A program made the translations under genes and the position numbers. Positions 51,689-60,638 of a stretch of DNA of 64,000 bases are shown one piece after another. Under the pieces are notes generated by a model that was not told where the DNA came from, made no database searches, and saw nothing but the letters and a program-made list of their open reading frames with translations. Source of the DNA: Myxococcaceae bacterium (GTDB lineage Bacteria; Myxococcota; Myxococcia; Myxococcales; Myxococcaceae); contig JADGRA010000023.1 of the NCBI GenBank assembly GCA_017881265.1, positions 62,001 through 126,000 of the forward strand, given 5' to 3'. Numbering within the stretch: the first letter of the stretch is position 1; the number at the start of each line of letters is the position of its first letter.

Positions 51689-52354
51689 GTGGCGTGGGGC
51701 CTGTCCTCCAGGGGCGGCCGCCTGGCCAACGCGCGCAGGGTGGGCGCCGCCGTCGTCCTGTTGTGCCTGACCGGGACACGCGCCCGGGCTGACAATGCGC
51801 AGCACACCATCGGCCCCAGCTTCCAGCTCACCATCATCAACACCAAGACGTGCGACTCCGCCGGCCGGTGCAATCAGTCGCTTGTCGAGGCCCCCGGCGT
51901 TACGTACGTCGCCACCCTCGGGGCCACCTGGGGTTTCCAGGCCCAGTTCACCGGTTACTTCCCGGTGTCGGCCACCCAGACGGTCTCCGGGGTTCAAACT
52001 CATGTCGACATTTCCAGCGTCTACAGCAGCGCCTGGGGCATCGACGCCCTCTTCGCGGCCATGCGCCGCTTCTGCTTTGTGGCCGGCCTACAACTCGATG
52101 TCGGCCTCGGGCCTCATTTCGACGGACTGGTGATGAAGGGAAATCGCTTTGCGAACACCGGGTACTCGGACTTCAACAGCTTCACCCTGGGCTTGGGAAT
52201 GAACGCCGTCCTCCGCTGGCGGGTGGGCACGGGCCCGGTCAGTCTCGCCGCCTTCGGAAGCGGAGCGGTCGACTTCCTCGACTTGCTGCACGGGGGAAAC
52301 CTCTCCGTGGGCTTTGGCGTCACCACGGGCGCCCTGGTGGGGGTGGACCTGTGA
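51689..52354 (+). CDS. Probable outer-membrane or exported beta-rich protein
   Basis: 221 residues from GTG 51689; an in-frame GTG at 51611, 16 bases after the tRNA, would add 26 residues. Signal: GGRLANARRVGAAVVLLCLTG with a predicted cleavage after TRARA. The mature part is rich in Gly, aromatic residues and alternating beta pattern (YVATLGATWGFQAQFTGYFP, FNSFTLGLGMNAVLRW, LSVGFGVTTGALVGVDL) and ends in a hydrophobic strand without a terminal Phe. It looks like a small outer-membrane beta-barrel. Its stop overlaps the start of the lipoprotein gene. Confidence 0.7.
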   Translation: MAWGLSSRGGRLANARRVGAAVVLLCLTGTRARADNAQHTIGPSFQLTIINTKTCDSAGRCNQSLVEAPGVTYVATLGATWGFQAQFTGYFPVSATQTVSGVQTHVDISSVYSSAWGIDALFAAMRRFCFVAGLQLDVGLGPHFDGLVMKGNRFANTGYSDFNSFTLGLGMNAVLRWRVGTGPVSLAAFGSGAVDFLDLLHGGNLSVGFGVTTGALVGVDL

Positions 52355-53346
52355 GGCGTGCCACCCCAATGTTGGCCCTGCTGCTGGCTGGCGTTTGTGC
52401 CGCTTGCCTCGGGCCGTACCAAATCATCGGTCAGGAGCTCGACAAGACCATCTCGCTGGGTGACCAGCCGACCTGGATTCAGGCGACGCCCCTGCAGACG
52501 ACGCTCCTCGTCTTCGCCACGCCGGATGGAGGGGTCTCCGCGCCCTTCACCCTCACCACCATCGCCCGCGACCAGTCCACCGTCATTTACGCAGGGGACT
52601 ACATCGCGACGGCCACCCAGGTGACCCTCAACAGCAAGCTGAAGTACGTCCTGAAAAACCAGAACAACCTCCCCGTGACGAGCCGGGATGGGGCCCAGCG
52701 CTTCGACGTCGACGCCGGGGCGACCTACAGCAGCACTCTCGACGGCGGCATCCTCACCTTGACCGGCAGTCCCTCGCTCGGCAGCTTCGTTGCCTTCCCG
52801 CAGGCGCTCGCCCACCTCAAAGCCACCACCCAGGCCGAGGCCGACTGCCTCCTGCGCGTCTACGACCTCACCGCCATCAGCTCCGAGACGCGCATTCTCG
52901 GCTTCAACGGGCCAGCCATCATCCAGTACACCACAGAGGCCGGCTTCAACGGCGTCCTGAGCGGCGACGTCAACATCAGCGTGGAGAGCCTCTTCAACCC
53001 CAACGTCACGCTCAACTACCAGAACTTCAGCGACTTCTCCGGCTTCGTGATGGACGGAACGCAGTTCACCAAGACCGATCTGTCGGGAAACGGCTACGTC
53101 TCCAACACCATTGCCTTCAGTATGACGCTTCCGTCCTCGGACGGAGGAGTCCCCCAGCCAGTCATCAGCGGCGTGGTGGGGTACGGAAACGCAGACGGAA
53201 GCCAGCCGACCGTCCTGATTACCACCGGGACACCCACTGGCGGCTCGTACACGCTCAGCATCGACGGCGGGGCGTCCTTCCTCGTCGCCTATGACGTCCT
53301 GTTCACCATGGACGTCACCGCGTGCGTCTTGACGCCGCAGCAGTGA
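52351..53346 (+). CDS. Lipoprotein, probable partner of the upstream membrane protein
   Basis: 331 residues from GTG 52351, overlapping the previous stop. Lipobox near CAACLGPYQ (Cys near 20). The mature part is beta-rich with many Asn, Thr, Ser and Gly residues and no Cys except two; it looks like repeated beta-sandwich elements (for example ISVESLFNPNVTLNYQNFSDF). The coding DNA is richer in A/T than the surroundings by eye. No family recognised. A coupled exported protein and lipoprotein suggests a surface complex. Confidence 0.7.
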   Translation: MRRATPMLALLLAGVCAACLGPYQIIGQELDKTISLGDQPTWIQATPLQTTLLVFATPDGGVSAPFTLTTIARDQSTVIYAGDYIATATQVTLNSKLKYVLKNQNNLPVTSRDGAQRFDVDAGATYSSTLDGGILTLTGSPSLGSFVAFPQALAHLKATTQAEADCLLRVYDLTAISSETRILGFNGPAIIQYTTEAGFNGVLSGDVNISVESLFNPNVTLNYQNFSDFSGFVMDGTQFTKTDLSGNGYVSNTIAFSMTLPSSDGGVPQPVISGVVGYGNADGSQPTVLITTGTPTGGSYTLSIDGGASFLVAYDVLFTMDVTACVLTPQQ

Positions 53347-53362
53347 CGGCTGCGGCCGTTCG

Positions 53363-54145
53363 CTAGCCCGGCCCGCCGCCGGCCGCCCCCGGCAGGCGAC
53401 GTCCCCAGCTGAGGGTGGCACGCAGGTAGTCGCGGTTGAGGCGGGCGATGTTGCCTAGGGGGATGCCCTTGGGGCATACCGCCTCGCATTCGCCGTGGTT
53501 GGTGCAGCTGCCGAACCCCTCGGCATCCATCTGCGCCACCATCTTCCGCACGCGGTCCATGCGTTCTGGCTGCCCCTGCGGCAGCAGCCCGAGCTGGGAC
53601 ACCTTGGCCGCGGTGAAAAGCATCGCCGAGGCGTTGGGACAGGCGGCCACGCAGGCGCCGCAGCCGATGCAGGCCGCCGCGTCCATCGCCAGGTCCGCGT
53701 TCTCCTTGGGGACGGGGAGGGAGTTCGCGTCCTGGGCGCCGCCGATGGTTGCCGAGATGAAGCCCCCCGAAGCGATGATGCGGTCGAAGGCGGACCGGTC
53801 GATGATGAGGTCCTTCACCACCGGAAAGGCATCCGCCCGGAACGGTTCCAGGGTCAGCGTGTCGCCGTCCTGGAAGGTGCGCATGTGCAGCTGGCAGCTG
53901 GTGGTCCGTCGCCGGGGCCCGTGCGGGCTCCCGTTGATGACGACGCCACACTGGCCGCAGATTCCTTCCCGGCAGTCATGGTCGAAGGCGATGGGCTCCT
54001 CGCCCTTGGCGATGAGCCGCTCGTTGACGACGTCCAGCATCTCCAGGAAGGACATCTCCGGGCTGATGTCCGGGGCCTGGTAGGTCACGAACCGCCCCGG
54101 GTCCCGGGCGTCCTTCTGGCGCCAGACGTTCAGGGTCAGTTTCAC
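53363..54145 (-). CDS. sdhB: Succinate dehydrogenase/fumarate reductase iron-sulfur subunit
   Basis: 260 residues from GTG 54145. The 2Fe-2S ligands are in [10 protein letters not shown] and a later Cys in TTSCQLHMR; 3Fe-4S and 4Fe-4S ligands are in [13 protein letters not shown] near 155 and [17 protein letters not shown] near 210. It relays electrons between the flavin subunit and the membrane quinone site. It overlaps sdhA by four bases (GTGA). It is the last gene of sdhCAB. Confidence 0.96.
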   Translation of the reverse strand: MKLTLNVWRQKDARDPGRFVTYQAPDISPEMSFLEMLDVVNERLIAKGEEPIAFDHDCREGICGQCGVVINGSPHGPRRRTTSCQLHMRTFQDGDTLTLEPFRADAFPVVKDLIIDRSAFDRIIASGGFISATIGGAQDANSLPVPKENADLAMDAAACIGCGACVAACPNASAMLFTAAKVSQLGLLPQGQPERMDRVRKMVAQMDAEGFGSCTNHGECEAVCPKGIPLGNIARLNRDYLRATLSWGRRLPGAAGGGPG

Positions 54146-56055
54146 TTGTAGCTCCTCACCGAGAGGTGCACGTTTTCGAAGTTGAGCGGTTCGACGTTGC
54201 GGGTGGGTTTCTTTCCGTCGCCGGTGTATTCCCAGGCCGCCACATGGCAGAAGTGCTCGTCGTCGCGCAGGGCCTCTCCCTCCGGCGTCTGGAACTCCTC
54301 GCGGAAGTGGCCGCCACAGGACTCACGGCGCTCCAGCGCGTCCAGGCACATCAGCTCGCCCAGCTCGAGAAAGTCCGCCACCCGCCCGGCGAGTTCGAGC
54401 GACTGGTTGAGCGACTCGCCGCTGCCCACCACCTTGACGTCATTCCAGAAGGTCTCGCGCAGCTCCGGAATGCGCTGCAGCGCCTTCTTCAGCCCGGCCT
54501 CGGTGCGCGCCATCCCGCAGTGCTCCCACATCACCTTGCCGAGTTCGCGGTGGAAGTGGGTAGGACTGTGGGTGCCGCGCACGTCCATGAGCCGTTGCGT
54601 GCGCTGGGCGACGGCTTTCTCCGCGTCTTTCACCGCCGGATGGTCGGCCGACACTGCACCGTGCTTGTTCGAGGCCAGGTAGTTTCCGATGGTGTAGGGG
54701 ATGATGAAGTAGCCATCGGCCAGGCCCTGCATCAGCGCGCTCGCGCCGAGGCGGTTTGCGCCGTGGTCGCTGAAGTTCGCCTCGCCGAGCACGTGCAGCC
54801 CGGGCAGGGTGGACATGAGGTTGTAGTCCACCCACAGGCCGCCCATCGTGTAGTGCATGGCCGGGTAGATGCGCATCGGGACCGTGTAGGGGTCCTCGTC
54901 GGTGATGCGGTTGTACATCTCGAAGAGGTTCCCGTACTTCTCCTCGATGCTCTTGCGGCCGAGCCGCTGAATCGCGTCGGCGAAGTCGAGGTAGACCCCC
55001 TTACCGCCAGGCCCCACCCCGCGGCCCTCGTCACACACGCGCTTGGCTGCCCGGGAGGCGATGTCGCGCGGGGCGAGGTTCCCGAAGCTGGGGTACATCC
55101 GCTCCAGGTAGTAGTCGCGCTCGGCGTCGGGGACGTCCCCGGGGGGACGCGTGTCGGCCGGCTTCTTCGGCACCCAGATGCGTCCGTCGTTGCGCAAGCT
55201 CTCGCTCATCAGGGTGAGCTTGGACTGGTAATCCCCGGTCACCGGGATGCAGGTCGGATGAATCTGGGTGAAACAGGGGTTCCCGAAGGCCGCCCCCTTT
55301 TTGTAGGCGCGCCAGATGGCCGTCGCGTTGCACCCCTTCGCGTAGGTGGCCAGGTAAAAAACGTTCCCGTAGCCGCCGGTGGCCAGGCACACCGCGTCCG
55401 CGACATGCGAGCGGACTTCACCGGTGACGAGGTCCCGGGTGACGATGCCGCGGGCGTGGCCGTCGATGACGATGAGGTCCTGCATCTCGTGGCGGGTGAA
55501 CATCTCCACCTTCCCCGCGCCGACCTGGCGTTCCAGCGCCTGGTAGGCCCCGAGCAGCAGCTGCTGGCCGGTCTGTCCGCGGGCGTAGAAGGTGCGCGAC
55601 ACCTGGGCGCCGCCGAAGCTGCGGTTGTCCAAAAGCCCGCCATACTCGCGCGCGAAGGGGACGCCGAGCGCCACGCACTGGTCGATGATGTTTCCCGAGA
55701 CCTGCGCCAGCCGGTAGACGTTTCCCTCGCGGGAGCGAAAGTCGCCGCCCTTCACCGTGTCGTAGAAGAGGCGGTACACGCTGTCGCCGTCATTGCGGTA
55801 GTTCTTGGAGGCGTTGATGCCGCCCTGGGCAGCGATGGAGTGCGCTCGCCGCGGGCTGTCCTGGTAGCAGAAGGACTTCACGTTGTAGCCAAGCTCGCCC
55901 AGCGACGCGGCGGCGCCCGCGCCGGCCAGCCCGCTGCCCACCACAATCACGGTGAACTTGCGCTTGTTGGCCGGATTGACGAGCTTCATCTCGAACCGGT
56001 GGCGGTCCCACTTCTTCTCGAGGGGGCCGTCGGGAATGCTCGAGCGGAGGTCCAT
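54142..56055 (-). CDS. sdhA: Succinate dehydrogenase/fumarate reductase flavoprotein subunit
   Basis: 637 residues from ATG 56055, the length of the B-type (Bacillus/Bacteroidetes) enzymes. FAD site [19 protein letters not shown] near 38, the covalent-FAD His region [14 protein letters not shown] near 75, the substrate-site [11 protein letters not shown] and MGGLWVDYN near 410, and the C-terminal [14 protein letters not shown]. It oxidises succinate or reduces fumarate in the cytoplasm. Gene order sdhC-sdhA-sdhB on the minus strand, eight bases from sdhC. Confidence 0.97.
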   Translation of the reverse strand: MDLRSSIPDGPLEKKWDRHRFEMKLVNPANKRKFTVIVVGSGLAGAGAAASLGELGYNVKSFCYQDSPRRAHSIAAQGGINASKNYRNDGDSVYRLFYDTVKGGDFRSREGNVYRLAQVSGNIIDQCVALGVPFAREYGGLLDNRSFGGAQVSRTFYARGQTGQQLLLGAYQALERQVGAGKVEMFTRHEMQDLIVIDGHARGIVTRDLVTGEVRSHVADAVCLATGGYGNVFYLATYAKGCNATAIWRAYKKGAAFGNPCFTQIHPTCIPVTGDYQSKLTLMSESLRNDGRIWVPKKPADTRPPGDVPDAERDYYLERMYPSFGNLAPRDIASRAAKRVCDEGRGVGPGGKGVYLDFADAIQRLGRKSIEEKYGNLFEMYNRITDEDPYTVPMRIYPAMHYTMGGLWVDYNLMSTLPGLHVLGEANFSDHGANRLGASALMQGLADGYFIIPYTIGNYLASNKHGAVSADHPAVKDAEKAVAQRTQRLMDVRGTHSPTHFHRELGKVMWEHCGMARTEAGLKKALQRIPELRETFWNDVKVVGSGESLNQSLELAGRVADFLELGELMCLDALERRESCGGHFREEFQTPEGEALRDDEHFCHVAAWEYTGDGKKPTRNVEPLNFENVHLSVRSYK

Positions 56056-56063
56056 GTGGCCCT

Positions 56064-56762
56064 TTAGCGAACCAGGCCGGTCAGCACGGCGACCGGGAAG
56101 GAGAGGTTTCCAACCACCACCAGCGCGGCTAGCCCGACGCAGATGACGTTGCGCAGGCGGTTGTAGCGCGGGTGGTTCAGCCCCAGCGTCTGCAGCATGC
56201 TCCAGCTTCCGTGAAAGAGGTGGAGTGCGAGGCACAGCGTCGCGAGGATGTAGACGATTGACACCGGCACCACCTGAAAGCCGCTCACGACGTTGTGGTA
56301 GACGTCCCCGGGGATGAAGTCGGGATGGGCGTCGCCCGTGGTGAAGTGCAACAGGTGGTAGATGATGAAGGCGAGCAGGAACACGCCGCTCCAGCGCATG
56401 GTCCTCGAGGCGTAGGTCGATTCGCGCGGCTTCCACTGGCGGTAACCCACCGCGCGGGCCCGTCGGTTGACCAGGGTGAGCGACGTCATCGCCCAGATGT
56501 GGAGCACGACGGAGGCGAGCAGGACCGTCCGCGCGATCCAGATGCCCCCGCCATGCAGGAAGGTGCGGAGGAAGAGGGCATAGGCATTCAGCGCTTCGGC
56601 GCCCATGTACAGCTGGAGGTTGCCCAGCATGTGCCCAATCACGAAGCCGAAGAGAATCAGCCCCGTGGCGGCCATCACCACCTTCTTGCCCACCGTGGCA
56701 CTGAGAAAGGACTCCGTTTCGCCTGTGGCGCGTCCCTTGCTCATCGCCGTTGCGGTGGGCAT
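56064..56762 (-). CDS. sdhC: Succinate dehydrogenase cytochrome b558 subunit
   Basis: 232 residues from ATG 56762, chosen for its GAGGAGG Shine-Dalgarno about six bases upstream. Five membrane helices with His residues in [32 protein letters not shown] and [11 protein letters not shown], which can bind two b haems. A single large anchor and no SdhD is typical of the B-type complex using menaquinone. Confidence 0.94.
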   Translation of the reverse strand: MPTATAMSKGRATGETESFLSATVGKKVVMAATGLILFGFVIGHMLGNLQLYMGAEALNAYALFLRTFLHGGGIWIARTVLLASVVLHIWAMTSLTLVNRRARAVGYRQWKPRESTYASRTMRWSGVFLLAFIIYHLLHFTTGDAHPDFIPGDVYHNVVSGFQVVPVSIVYILATLCLALHLFHGSWSMLQTLGLNHPRYNRLRNVICVGLAALVVVGNLSFPVAVLTGLVR

Positions 56763-57134
56763 AGCCAAACCTCCTCGTCGCCGGTTAATCGCCAGGTCGC
56801 CTGTGCCGCACCCGCCGCTGCGGAACCCCGTGAAGCTCGGCTCATGAAACCCAAACGAAACCCCATGAGACTCCCTGGTCGCGGGCAGGGGCAAGCACAA
56901 AGGGCACTGGGCGCCAACGCCCCCCGCCTTCGCTCATCCTCGCCATCAGGTCCGAAGTCGAGCGAGGCAGGCTGCCTGGAACCCGAGCTTCGCTGTCTCT
57001 CCCGGGCCTGGGCGCCGCGAGTCCACGGCAGTTCCACGCTCAGTCCGCGTCAGGGCGAGGCCCGTGCCGTCGGAGGCGCTTCGACTCGCACCGCGTCGCC
57101 GCTCTGGTCTAGAAAAACACCCGGGGAGGACTGC
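56763..57134. other. Divergent intergenic region between sdhC and the beta-helix protein gene
   Basis: 372 bases with no gene that I can support. It should carry the sdhCAB promoter (toward the low end, minus strand) and the promoter for the gene at 57135. I see the sdhC ribosome site at about 56770 and the AT-rich patch TCTAGAAAAACA around 57107 upstream of the other gene, but no convincing -35/-10 pair. Confidence 0.5.
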
Positions 57135-58031
57135 GTGGCCGACGACGACGGCAGGGGGCCAGAGGCGGCACTCGAACGCAGCTTGACCCGGATGCGGGCG
57201 GCCTTGGCTGCGGGAACAGACGGAGGGATGGTTCCCCTTCCGCCTGTTTCGCGACTGCCTCCGGAGGGCCGCCTGGGAGGGCTGCTCCTGGCCCTTGCCG
57301 GCAGTAGCCTCCTGCTGCTCGCCGGAACGGGAGCCTGGCCCTTCCTCGGCCTTGCCGTTGCCTTCGGGGTGAGCGGCGGACTCTTCTTCGCGCGCGGTTT
57401 GACGCAGCGCCACCTCGCCCGCTCCCGGGGCCCCGCCTACATCGGGATGGGGGCCAGCGTCTCCTCCAGCGCCGTTGTCGAACCGGGGGCCGTCGTCGAG
57501 ATGGGCGCAACCGTTGGGGAGGGAGCCACGGTCCGCTCGGGAGCCCTGGTGGGGATGGGCGCCACGGTGGGCGCCCATGCCGTCCTCGAGAGCGGGGCGG
57601 TGGTGTCCTGGGGCGCTACCGTGCGACGGGAACAGGCGCTGCGCACGGAGGTTGACCTCGTTGCCCTCGGTCGGCTCGACGACGAGAAAAGGGAGCTCGA
57701 GGGACGTCTCGCCACCGCGACAGATGAGTCCCTTCGCCGTTCGCTCGTCGGCGCCGTCGCCGCCATCGAGGAGCAGCGGCGGCAACGAGAATTGCTGCGC
57801 CTGAGCGCGGACCGCCTGCAGGCGGAACACATGCGACTCGTCTACACGCTGGAAGGGCTGGCCTCGCAATTCGTCCGACTTCGGACCGCCGGAGCAGAGG
57901 CCGGACGGGTGTCCGCGGCTGGCCTCGAGCAGGGCGTCCGGGACCTCGGGGCGGAGCTCGACGCCATCGCGGATGCCCTGGAACAAGAGTCGCAAAACCT
58001 CCCGGCATCCACGCCGCGGGTCCGCGGGTAG
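57135..58031 (+). CDS. Membrane protein with left-handed beta-helix hexapeptides and coiled coil
   Basis: 298 residues from GTG 57135 with GGGAGGA five bases upstream. A short N-terminal part is followed by two membrane segments (about 42-86), then nine consecutive hexapeptide repeats (about 103-158; VEPGAV, VEMGAT, VGEGAT, VRSGAL, VGMGAT, LESGAV), then a long helical, probably coiled-coil part (about 160-250). Hexapeptides form a left-handed beta-helix, best known from acyl- and nucleotidyltransferases, but no catalytic domain is present. The role is unknown; it looks like a membrane-tethered scaffold. Confidence 0.8.
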   Translation: MADDDGRGPEAALERSLTRMRAALAAGTDGGMVPLPPVSRLPPEGRLGGLLLALAGSSLLLLAGTGAWPFLGLAVAFGVSGGLFFARGLTQRHLARSRGPAYIGMGASVSSSAVVEPGAVVEMGATVGEGATVRSGALVGMGATVGAHAVLESGAVVSWGATVRREQALRTEVDLVALGRLDDEKRELEGRLATATDESLRRSLVGAVAAIEEQRRQRELLRLSADRLQAEHMRLVYTLEGLASQFVRLRTAGAEAGRVSAAGLEQGVRDLGAELDAIADALEQESQNLPASTPRVRG

Positions 58032-58246
58032 CCGCCCGGAGGACGCGGACGCAGCGGGGGGCGCGGTTCGCCTGAGCAACACCGTGGTCGGCCTCGCCAG
58101 GCGCGCGCTGCACCGACTCTTCGCGAATCGCCTCGGTGGTGAAAACCGCCGGGTCGCAATGTCGCGACGGTGAGGCTTTTGTGTCAGAGGAAAGTGGACC
58201 AGACGGGGGCAGAGTCCATGGAGGTGCCCTCTTTTGCAGTTGGGCG

Positions 58247-58786
58247 CTATGTCTCGAGCAGCTGAAAGAATGCGTCGATGTCCACCGAGGGCTTGACCGT
58301 GACGCCGAGGAAGCTCGGCGTCGGGATGTCGTAGTCGTTCATATTGATGTGAAGGTCGCCCTGGACCTCGTAGATGTTCCCCTTGCGCCACGCCCTGTAG
58401 TGGACCGTCACCACCCGGGACACACCATGAATGGTGAGATTGCCCGGTGCCGTTGCATCCACGTTGGCCCCGTCGCCGGGAAAGTTGAGATCCGCGCGCT
58501 GCACCACCAACTCGGCAGTGGGGTATTTGTCCGACTCCAGGTACCTCTCCTGCATGTGCGTGTCTCGGAGGGAATTCCCAGTCGTGACCTTTGCCACGGG
58601 CACCGTCACCACCAGCGCCTCGCCTTTGTCCGTGGCCTGCAGCTCGTTACCCCTACCTTGCATGCGGAAGCCAGCTGGGCCGCCGCATGTGAAGGTTACT
58701 TTGGCTTGGCTCGCCTCGAGGCTAGCGAGCACGACGCTCGGCAGGGCACACGCCAGCGCCAACAAAGCCCACGCGGGACGACGCAT
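58247..58786 (-). CDS. YceI-family periplasmic protein
   Basis: 179 residues from ATG 58786, chosen for its GAGGGG Shine-Dalgarno; an upstream in-frame start would add 16 residues. Signal peptide MRRPAWALLALACALPSVVLA. The mature lipocalin-like domain has the YceI pattern SQAKVTFTCGGPAG, RDTHMQERYLESDKYPTAEL, LTIHGVSRVVTV and SFLGVTVKPSVDI. YceI proteins bind isoprenoid-type lipids in the periplasm and are often stress-induced. A single-gene unit. Confidence 0.9.
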   Translation of the reverse strand: MRRPAWALLALACALPSVVLASLEASQAKVTFTCGGPAGFRMQGRGNELQATDKGEALVVTVPVAKVTTGNSLRDTHMQERYLESDKYPTAELVVQRADLNFPGDGANVDATAPGNLTIHGVSRVVTVHYRAWRKGNIYEVQGDLHINMNDYDIPTPSFLGVTVKPSVDIDAFFQLLET

Positions 58787-59117
58787 CCGCAGCCCCTCAG
58801 AAAGGACGCCAGCCTCAACGTCCAGCCGACTCATTAGCCGAAGCCCGAGCTGGGCGCACCTCCGCGGGATTCTGACAAGCCGTGGACCGGTGGCACGGCG
58901 AGTGACAGGCGACGTCCGCGGCAGTCGGGCCTACCCTGGGCATCCAGCCTGGTGAAAATGCTCCCCTCGTCGCGGCGCCGTGGGTGCTTCGTACCCGCGC
59001 GTTTGGCGGCCTCCGAGGGCGGTCTATCTCGAAGTCGCGGAGGCCCTCGCGGCAGCCTTTTTCCAAAATCTCCGCGAACTTAGCCGGCCGGCCGTAGTAA
59101 AATTTCTCCAGATGAAT
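58787..59117. other. Intergenic region before tRNA-Arg
   Basis: 331 bases without a supported gene. It contains the YceI promoter at its low end and, near the tRNA, a TAAAAT hexamer (59098-59103) in an AT-rich patch that fits as a -10 element for the tRNA; no good -35 is visible 16-18 bases before it. Confidence 0.45.
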
Positions 59118-59191
59118 GGCCCCGTAGCTCAACTGGATAGAGCATCGGCCTTCTAAGCCGACGGTTGCGTGTTCGAGTCACGCCGGGGTCG
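59118..59191 (+). tRNA. tRNA-Arg (anticodon TCT)
   Basis: 74 bases. Acceptor stem 59118-59124 with 59184-59190 (one G-T pair), D arm GCTC/GAGC, anticodon stem 59145-59149 with 59157-59161 and loop bases 59152-59154 TCT, T arm GCGTG-TTCGAGT-CACGC. Discriminator G. CCA not encoded. It reads AGA/AGG, rare codons in such GC-rich DNA. Confidence 0.96.
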
Positions 59192-59210
59192 CTCGTGAGC
59201 TTCGGGTCCC

Positions 59211-59918
59211 TCAGCCCACGGAGACGCTGAGCAGGCGGCCGATGGCGGCAGTCACCGCCATCGCCAGACCGCCGCCAACCATCACCCGCAGTGCCCCGCG
59301 GCTGAGCGGGGCGCCACCGAGGTGGCTGCCAAAGGCGCCGAGGACGCCTAGGCTGACCAGCGACGAGACCGCGATGGCGGGAAGGCGCCAGGCTGGGGGC
59401 GAGACGAGCATGGCAAAGATGGGAACCAGCGCGAAGAGGGCGAAGCTAACCGCCGAAATCCAGGCCGCCTGCAGCGGACGCGCCAGGGTTGACCCATCGA
59501 TGCCGAGTTCGTCCTTCAGGTGCGCGCCCAGTCGGTCGTGTGCGCTGAGCTGCTCGGCGACTTTCATCGCAAGCTCCTTGTCCAGTCCGCGCCGGACGTA
59601 GATGCCCGCTAGCTCGTGGAGCTCGGCGCGTGGCTTCTCGGCCAGCTCGGACTTCTCGCGCGCGATGTCTGCCTCCTCGGCATCCCGCTGCGAGCTCACC
59701 GAGACGTACTCTCCTGCCGCCATGGACATCGCACCCGCGACAAGCCCCGCGGCACCGGCGACGAGGATGGCCTCTTTCGAGCCGGCCGCGGCCGCCACGC
59801 CAATCATCAAGCTCGAGGTGGAGACGATGCCATCATCAGAGCCCAGCACCGCCGCGCGTAGCCAGCCGGCGCGGTCGCTCCTGTGCTGCTCGGGTTCCTT
59901 CTTCGTGTGTCGGTCCAT
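59211..59918 (-). CDS. VIT1/CCC1-family metal transporter
   Basis: 235 residues from ATG 59918. The family's first helix and loop are clear: LRAAVLGSDDGIVSTSSLMIGVAAA near 19 (cited part VLGSDDGIVSTSSLMIG), then LVAGAMSMAAGEYVSVSSQRD with the family's Gly/Ser helix and acidic residues. The cytoplasmic central helices follow, then three C-terminal membrane segments. Such transporters export or sequester Fe2+/Mn2+. No Shine-Dalgarno is visible, so the start could be a few codons away. Convergent with the tRNA. Confidence 0.9.
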   Translation of the reverse strand: MDRHTKKEPEQHRSDRAGWLRAAVLGSDDGIVSTSSLMIGVAAAAGSKEAILVAGAAGLVAGAMSMAAGEYVSVSSQRDAEEADIAREKSELAEKPRAELHELAGIYVRRGLDKELAMKVAEQLSAHDRLGAHLKDELGIDGSTLARPLQAAWISAVSFALFALVPIFAMLVSPPAWRLPAIAVSSLVSLGVLGAFGSHLGGAPLSRGALRVMVGGGLAMAVTAAIGRLLSVSVG

Positions 59919-60048
59919 GGACGCTGCGGCACCCACCGAAGGGTGGGAAATCGCGGCGCGGACTCTAACCGACTGGGGCGCGCACGGCGGGCGGAAGATG
60001 GAAAGAAACTCCGCCGTCACATTGCAGGGGAAGCGAGGGGCTGCGTGT

Positions 60049-60441
60049 TTAGCGTCGGCTCGCGGCGCCTTGGACGGCTCCCATCCTTTCGCCCTCGGCG
60101 CGCTGCTCTTCCTTCGTCCTGGCGGGCGGGGGGACCGCCTGGTGGCCCTGGTGGCCGGGCAACAGCCCTGCGACCCAGGCGTTGACCTGAGCCGCGGCTC
60201 CACGCTGTTCGAGGGCGTAGTACCGCATCACGAGGCGGACGAGCGAGGCCCGGTCGCCGGAAAGGAGCTCGACTTCGTCCTTCGGCAGCCGGGTCCAGTA
60301 CTGGGACACCCTCGGCCGGACCAGCGCCCACTGCGCTTGCACCTCGCCCCACTTGGCGGATTCGACGTCGCGAACAGACGGGTAAAGGGTTGGCGGGCGG
60401 CCTCCCCCGCCCGCGCCGCTCCCATTTGGAGGCAGCGTCAC
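60049..60441 (-). CDS. CsbD-like stress protein with Pro/Ala-rich ends
   Basis: 130 residues from GTG 60441, whose start overlaps the stop of the DUF1328 gene (GTGA). Residues about 30-92 follow the CsbD pattern: [39 protein letters not shown] and [10 protein letters not shown]. CsbD-like proteins are small abundant stress-induced proteins of unknown mechanism. The N-terminal 28 residues and the last 30 (Arg/Glu/Gln rich) are extensions not usual in CsbD. It is the third gene of a probable rpoH-DUF1328-csbD unit. Confidence 0.8.
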   Translation of the reverse strand: MTLPPNGSGAGGGGRPPTLYPSVRDVESAKWGEVQAQWALVRPRVSQYWTRLPKDEVELLSGDRASLVRLVMRYYALEQRGAAAQVNAWVAGLLPGHQGHQAVPPPARTKEEQRAEGERMGAVQGAASRR

Positions 60442-60599
60442 GCGGCCCGTCGACCGAGCATCAGCGAAATGACTGCGAAGATGAGAAAGACGAAGAAGAG
60501 AATTTTTGCGATGCCGGCCGCGCTCGCGGCGATGCCGGCGAAGCCGAAGACGGCGGCAACCAAGGCGATGACGAAGAAGACTGCGGCCCAGTAAAGCAT
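60438..60599 (-). CDS. DUF1328 (YtjA-type) small membrane protein
   Basis: 53 residues from ATG 60599 with GAGGG five bases upstream. Starts [20 protein letters not shown], followed by [20 protein letters not shown] and a basic end LMLGRRAA. Two membrane helices with the Gly/Ala pattern of DUF1328. These stress-associated small proteins occur in many Proteobacteria with unknown function. The gene is too short for ordinary gene-calling limits and lies between rpoH (39 bases away) and the CsbD-like gene. Confidence 0.9.
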   Translation of the reverse strand: MLYWAAVFFVIALVAAVFGFAGIAASAAGIAKILFFVFLIFAVISLMLGRRAA

Positions 60600-60638
60600 G
60601 ATGACCCTCGCTTGTTTCGGGGTTGGACGGGTTCTGAC

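Noticed and set aside
54166-56067. A 633-codon plus-strand frame opposite sdhA
   Set aside because: Same reason: antisense to a clearly conserved gene, with a composition typical of shadow frames.
58815-59132. A 105-codon minus-strand frame before tRNA-Arg
   Set aside because: Composition is Arg/Pro-rich shadow-like, it runs into the tRNA gene and no ribosome site or family pattern supports it.
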